DNA of 7,808 bases from Clostridia bacterium (GTDB lineage Bacteria; Bacillota; Clostridia; Oscillospirales; Acutalibacteraceae): assembly GCA_900771185.1 (NCBI GenBank), contig CAAGND010000113.1, positions 1 to 7,808 on the forward strand, written 5' to 3'. Within the stretch, counting starts at the first letter, position 1, and the number at the start of each line of letters is the position of its first letter. Of this stretch, positions 5,745 to 7,808 are shown in pieces. Under the pieces are notes generated by a model. It saw nothing but the letters and a program-made list of their open reading frames with translations. It ran no database searches and had not been told where the DNA came from. A program made the translations under genes and the position numbers.

Positions 5745-6316
5745 TGGAAAATTTTAAGGCGGGCTTTGCGATGTGCGGTTCATTCTGCACATTCTCAAAG
5801 GCGATGTCGCAGATGCGGGAGCTGAGGGCACTCGGCACGGATATACTGCCGATAATGTCTGAAAACGCATATTCAACGGATACACGCTTCGGAAAAGCGG
5901 CGGATTTCGTTTCGCAGGCACAGAGCATATGCGGGCGTGAGGTCATCCACACGATACCGCAGGCGGAGCCGATAGGGCCGAAAAAGCTTATTGATATACT
6001 GATAATTGAGCCGTGCACGGGCAACACACTTGCAAAGCTTGCAAACGGAATAACGGACACGGCTGTAACGCTCGCCGCGAAGGCGCATATAAGAAACGGA
6101 GGGCCGGTGCTCATCGCCGTCTCAACAAACGACGCACTCGGAGCGGCGGCGGCCAATATCGGACGTCTGATGAACACAAAGCATATCTTCTTTGTGCCGA
6201 TGCGTCAGGACGATTTCGTCAACAAGCCCAATTCGATCGTCGCGGATTTTTCAAAAACATATGACGCGGCGGAGGCGGCGCTCAGAGGCGTGCAGCTTCA
6301 GCCGATTCTCATATAG
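5744..6316 (+). CDS. dpaB: Dipicolinate synthase subunit B, flavoprotein-like (SpoVFB)
   Basis: Partner of DpaA in dipicolinate synthase, acting in the mother cell late in sporulation. The 190-residue product is near the usual length (about 200). It belongs to the flavin-binding decarboxylase-like (flavoprotein) fold: the opening GFAMCGSFCT (7-16) is the first strand and loop, IIEPCTGNTLAKLANGITD (87-105) is the nucleotide-binding stretch, PVLIAVSTND (121-130) a core strand, and VPMRQDD with KPNS (151-164) a closing motif. The ATG at 5744 overlaps the dpaA stop by one base and has AGGAGGGG at 5731-5738, 5 bases away, indicating coupled translation and matched amounts of the two subunits. In B. 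subtilis asd, dapG and dapA follow; here a terminator and an unrelated fucosidase gene follow instead. No odd residue is seen. Confidence 0.95.
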   Translation: MENFKAGFAMCGSFCTFSKAMSQMRELRALGTDILPIMSENAYSTDTRFGKAADFVSQAQSICGREVIHTIPQAEPIGPKKLIDILIIEPCTGNTLAKLANGITDTAVTLAAKAHIRNGGPVLIAVSTNDALGAAAANIGRLMNTKHIFFVPMRQDDFVNKPNSIVADFSKTYDAAEAALRGVQLQPILI

Positions 6317-6321
6317 ATTTT

Positions 6322-6371
6322 ATACGTCATGCCCGGTGGTGCCCCAAGCGCTGCCGGGTGTGATGTATTTT
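6322..6371 (+). terminator. Rho-independent terminator after dpaB
   Basis: An uninterrupted 15-bp RNA stem, counting G-U pairs, forms between 6322-6336 (core CCCGG) and 6354-6368 (core CCGGG), with a 17-base loop, and runs into TTTT (6368-6371). It begins 6 bases after the dpaB stop. A second, smaller hairpin, GAGCTT (6381-6386) with AAGCTC (6391-6396), follows without a T-run. Confidence 0.7.
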
Positions 6372-6445
6372 GACTCTGCGGAGCTTTGATAAGCTCAAAA
6401 ATCAGCGAAAAGATAATTTTTTGAATATAATTTACGGTTTTGACG

Positions 6446-6474
6446 TTTACAGATTTGTTTTTTTGTGCTATTTT
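6446..6474 (+). promoter_or_regulatory. Sigma-A-like promoter for the fucosidase gene
   Basis: TTTACA (6446-6451), 17 bases, then TATTTT (6469-6474), with an extended -10 TG at 6466-6467. The region is AT-rich. It implies a leader of about 35 bases and expression independent of dpaAB. I see no obvious operator or catabolite-response element nearby. Confidence 0.5.
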
Positions 6475-6500
6475 AAATGATGTATAGTAATTTCCCGGAA

Positions 6501-6506
6501 AGGAAG
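6501..6506 (+). promoter_or_regulatory. Ribosome binding site supporting a TTG start
   Basis: AGGAAG (within GGAAAGGAAG) lies 8 bases before TTG at 6515. An in-frame TAA at 6509-6511 excludes any start between it and the TTG, and the next in-frame ATG (codon 37) would remove conserved N-terminal barrel residues. Confidence 0.65.
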
Positions 6507-6514
6507 AGTAAAAG

Positions 6515-7808
6515 TTGAAACATCGAAACGAGGAGTATATAGAGCGCGCGGCGGCGGTCGTTCCGAGCGAACGGCAGCTCAAATGGCATGAGCTCGAATT
6601 TTATGCTTTTATACATTTCGGAATGAACACCTTCACAAATTCCGAGTGGGGAAACGGGAACGACTCCCCGGAGCTTTTTAACCCCGCAAAGCTCAACGCC
6701 AATCAGTGGGCTGCAACAGTCCGCGCAGCGGGGATGAAAGCGATCATCTTGACTGCCAAGCACCATGACGGTTTCTGCCTATGGCCGAGCGCCTATACCG
6801 ATTACAGCGTTAAGTACAGCCCGTGGAAAGACGGCAAGGGCGATGTTGTCCGTGAGACGGCTGAGGCTTGCCGGAAGTACGGTCTGAAGTTCGGCGTATA
6901 TCTCTCCCCGTGGGACAGACACGATCCGCGCTACGGCGAGGGCGAAGCTTATAACAGATATTTTAAAAATCAGTTGAAGGAGCTGTTAACCAATTACGGC
7001 GACATCTTCTGCGTCTGGTTTGACGGCGCGTGCGGCGAGGGTAAAAACGGGCGCAAGCAGGAATATGACTGGCAGGGCTATTATGACCTTATCAGGGAGT
7101 ATCAGCCCGAGGCTGTTATATCCGTATGCGGTCCTGATGTGCGCTGGTGCGGGAACGAAGCGGGTATCTGCCGCTCGTCCGAATGGAATGTCGTTCCGTA
7201 TTATTACAGCAAGCAGGAGCTGATTGCCGCGCAGTCGCAGCAGAGTGCCGATAAGCCCCCGAAAAAGATTAATGAATCCGCACTTGACCTCGGAAGCAGA
7301 AAGGCGATAAAGAACGTCTCCAAGCTCATATGGTATCCGGCGGAGGTTGATGTCTCCATAAGAAAGGGCTGGTTTTATCATGTCGATGACGACTATACCG
7401 TCAAGCCGCTTTCAAAGCTCCTGGAGATATACTATAATTCTGTCGGAGCGAATGCGAGCCTGCTGCTGAACATACCGCCGAATAAGGACGGACTTTTTGC
7501 GCAGCGTGATGTGGAGACGCTCATAGCCATGGGCGCACAGCTCAAGGTCGATTTCAACGAGAACCTTGCGGATGATTCGATTATGACGGATTCCTGCCGT
7601 CTTGACGATGAGCACTGCGGTCAGATGGCGCTGAGCCATAATGCCGATGAATATTGGCATTCGGGATATGACCCTGATGAAGCCATGCTGACGCTTGACC
7701 TCGGAGACGATTATGATATTGATAAGGTCGTGCTCTCCGAACACATAGCGACGGGTCAGCATGTGGAAAAATTCAGCCTTTACGGCGAGATAGGCGGCAA
7801 ATGGAAAA
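6515..7808 (+). CDS. GH29 alpha-L-fucosidase, 3'-truncated by window edge
   Basis: A glycoside hydrolase that would remove terminal L-fucose from glycans, by a retaining mechanism. 431 residues are visible, with no stop before the edge. Seen: FIHFGMNTF (32-40), AKHHDGFCLW (81-90), a substrate-pocket pattern typical of GH29; GVYLSPWDRHD (127-137); VWFDGACGEG (167-176), where Asp 170 is the likely nucleophile; SEWNVVP (222-228); PAEVDVSIRKGWFYH (275-289) and the barrel end NASLLLNIPPNKDGL (313-327). From about residue 340 the sequence passes into a beta-sandwich-like part (LTLDLGDDYDIDKVVLSEHI) resembling the C-terminal or F5/8-type module of GH29 enzymes. The overall pattern looks closer to the alpha-1,3/1,4-type subfamily, but this is a judgement by eye. 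No signal peptide is visible, so the enzyme is probably cytoplasmic and acts on imported oligosaccharides. It has its own promoter and a TTG start. Confidence 0.93.
   Translation, partial: MKHRNEEYIERAAAVVPSERQLKWHELEFYAFIHFGMNTFTNSEWGNGNDSPELFNPAKLNANQWAATVRAAGMKAIILTAKHHDGFCLWPSAYTDYSVKYSPWKDGKGDVVRETAEACRKYGLKFGVYLSPWDRHDPRYGEGEAYNRYFKNQLKELLTNYGDIFCVWFDGACGEGKNGRKQEYDWQGYYDLIREYQPEAVISVCGPDVRWCGNEAGICRSSEWNVVPYYYSKQELIAAQSQQSADKPPKKINESALDLGSRKAIKNVSKLIWYPAEVDVSIRKGWFYHVDDDYTVKPLSKLLEIYYNSVGANASLLLNIPPNKDGLFAQRDVETLIAMGAQLKVDFNENLADDSIMTDSCRLDDEHCGQMALSHNADEYWHSGYDPDEAMLTLDLGDDYDIDKVVLSEHIATGQHVEKFSLYGEIGGKWK

Noticed and set aside
6440..6445. TTGACG as the -35 of the fucosidase promoter
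   Set aside because: At 17 bases downstream the sequence is TTGTGC, a poor -10; TTTACA with TATTTT and an extended TG fits better.
6986..7762. Long minus-strand open frames opposite the fucosidase
   Set aside because: They lie antisense to a gene with clear GH29 motifs throughout, resemble no family I recognise, and follow from the codon bias of the real gene.
1..7808. A novel defence, CRISPR or phage-type system
   Set aside because: No repeat-spacer array, nuclease, integrase, reverse transcriptase or toxin pair is visible; all long genes belong to recognised transport, wall, sporulation or sugar families, apart from the two function-unknown genes listed.

Overview
The window looks like chromosome from a spore-forming, gut-type Firmicute of class Clostridia, plausibly Oscillospiraceae/Ruminococcaceae. 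The grounds are a dipicolinate synthase pair (dpaA-dpaB, needed for endospores), Gram-positive style ribosome binding sites, GTG and TTG starts, roughly half GC, and a fucose-releasing glycoside hydrolase. The taxon is inferred from gene content; no rRNA or marker tree is available here.

Layout: (1) 2-1357, plus strand: the 3' part of livG and a complete livF, the two ATPases of a branched-chain amino acid ABC importer. (2) 1358-1682: no gene. It holds two related GC-rich terminator hairpins that bracket a 214-bp segment with imperfect terminal inverted repeats (MITE-like) and a separate 13-bp palindrome. (3) 1683-4591, minus strand: a compact run murC, HD-domain protein, five-helix membrane protein of the CmpB-type 'putative ABC transporter permease' family. 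murC and the HD gene overlap or abut, so the three are probably one transcript. (4) 4592-4865: a divergent control region, with a possible vegetative promoter toward murC and a very good sigma-K-like promoter toward dpaA, followed by two leader hairpins. (5) 4866-6316, plus strand: dpaA and dpaB, overlapping by one base; together they make dipicolinic acid in the mother cell for export into the forespore. (6) 6317-6514: a terminator, then a sigma-A-like promoter. (7) 6515-7808, plus strand: the 5' part of a GH29 alpha-L-fucosidase gene with a TTG start, cut off by the window edge.

Most of the window is ordinary core metabolism, cell-wall and sporulation content. I saw no CRISPR array, tRNA, rRNA, phage or defence system, and no convincing undescribed multi-gene system. 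The parts most worth a second look are the repeat cluster between livF and the membrane-protein gene, the sigma-K-like dpaA promoter, and the uncharacterised HD and CmpB-type genes downstream of murC.
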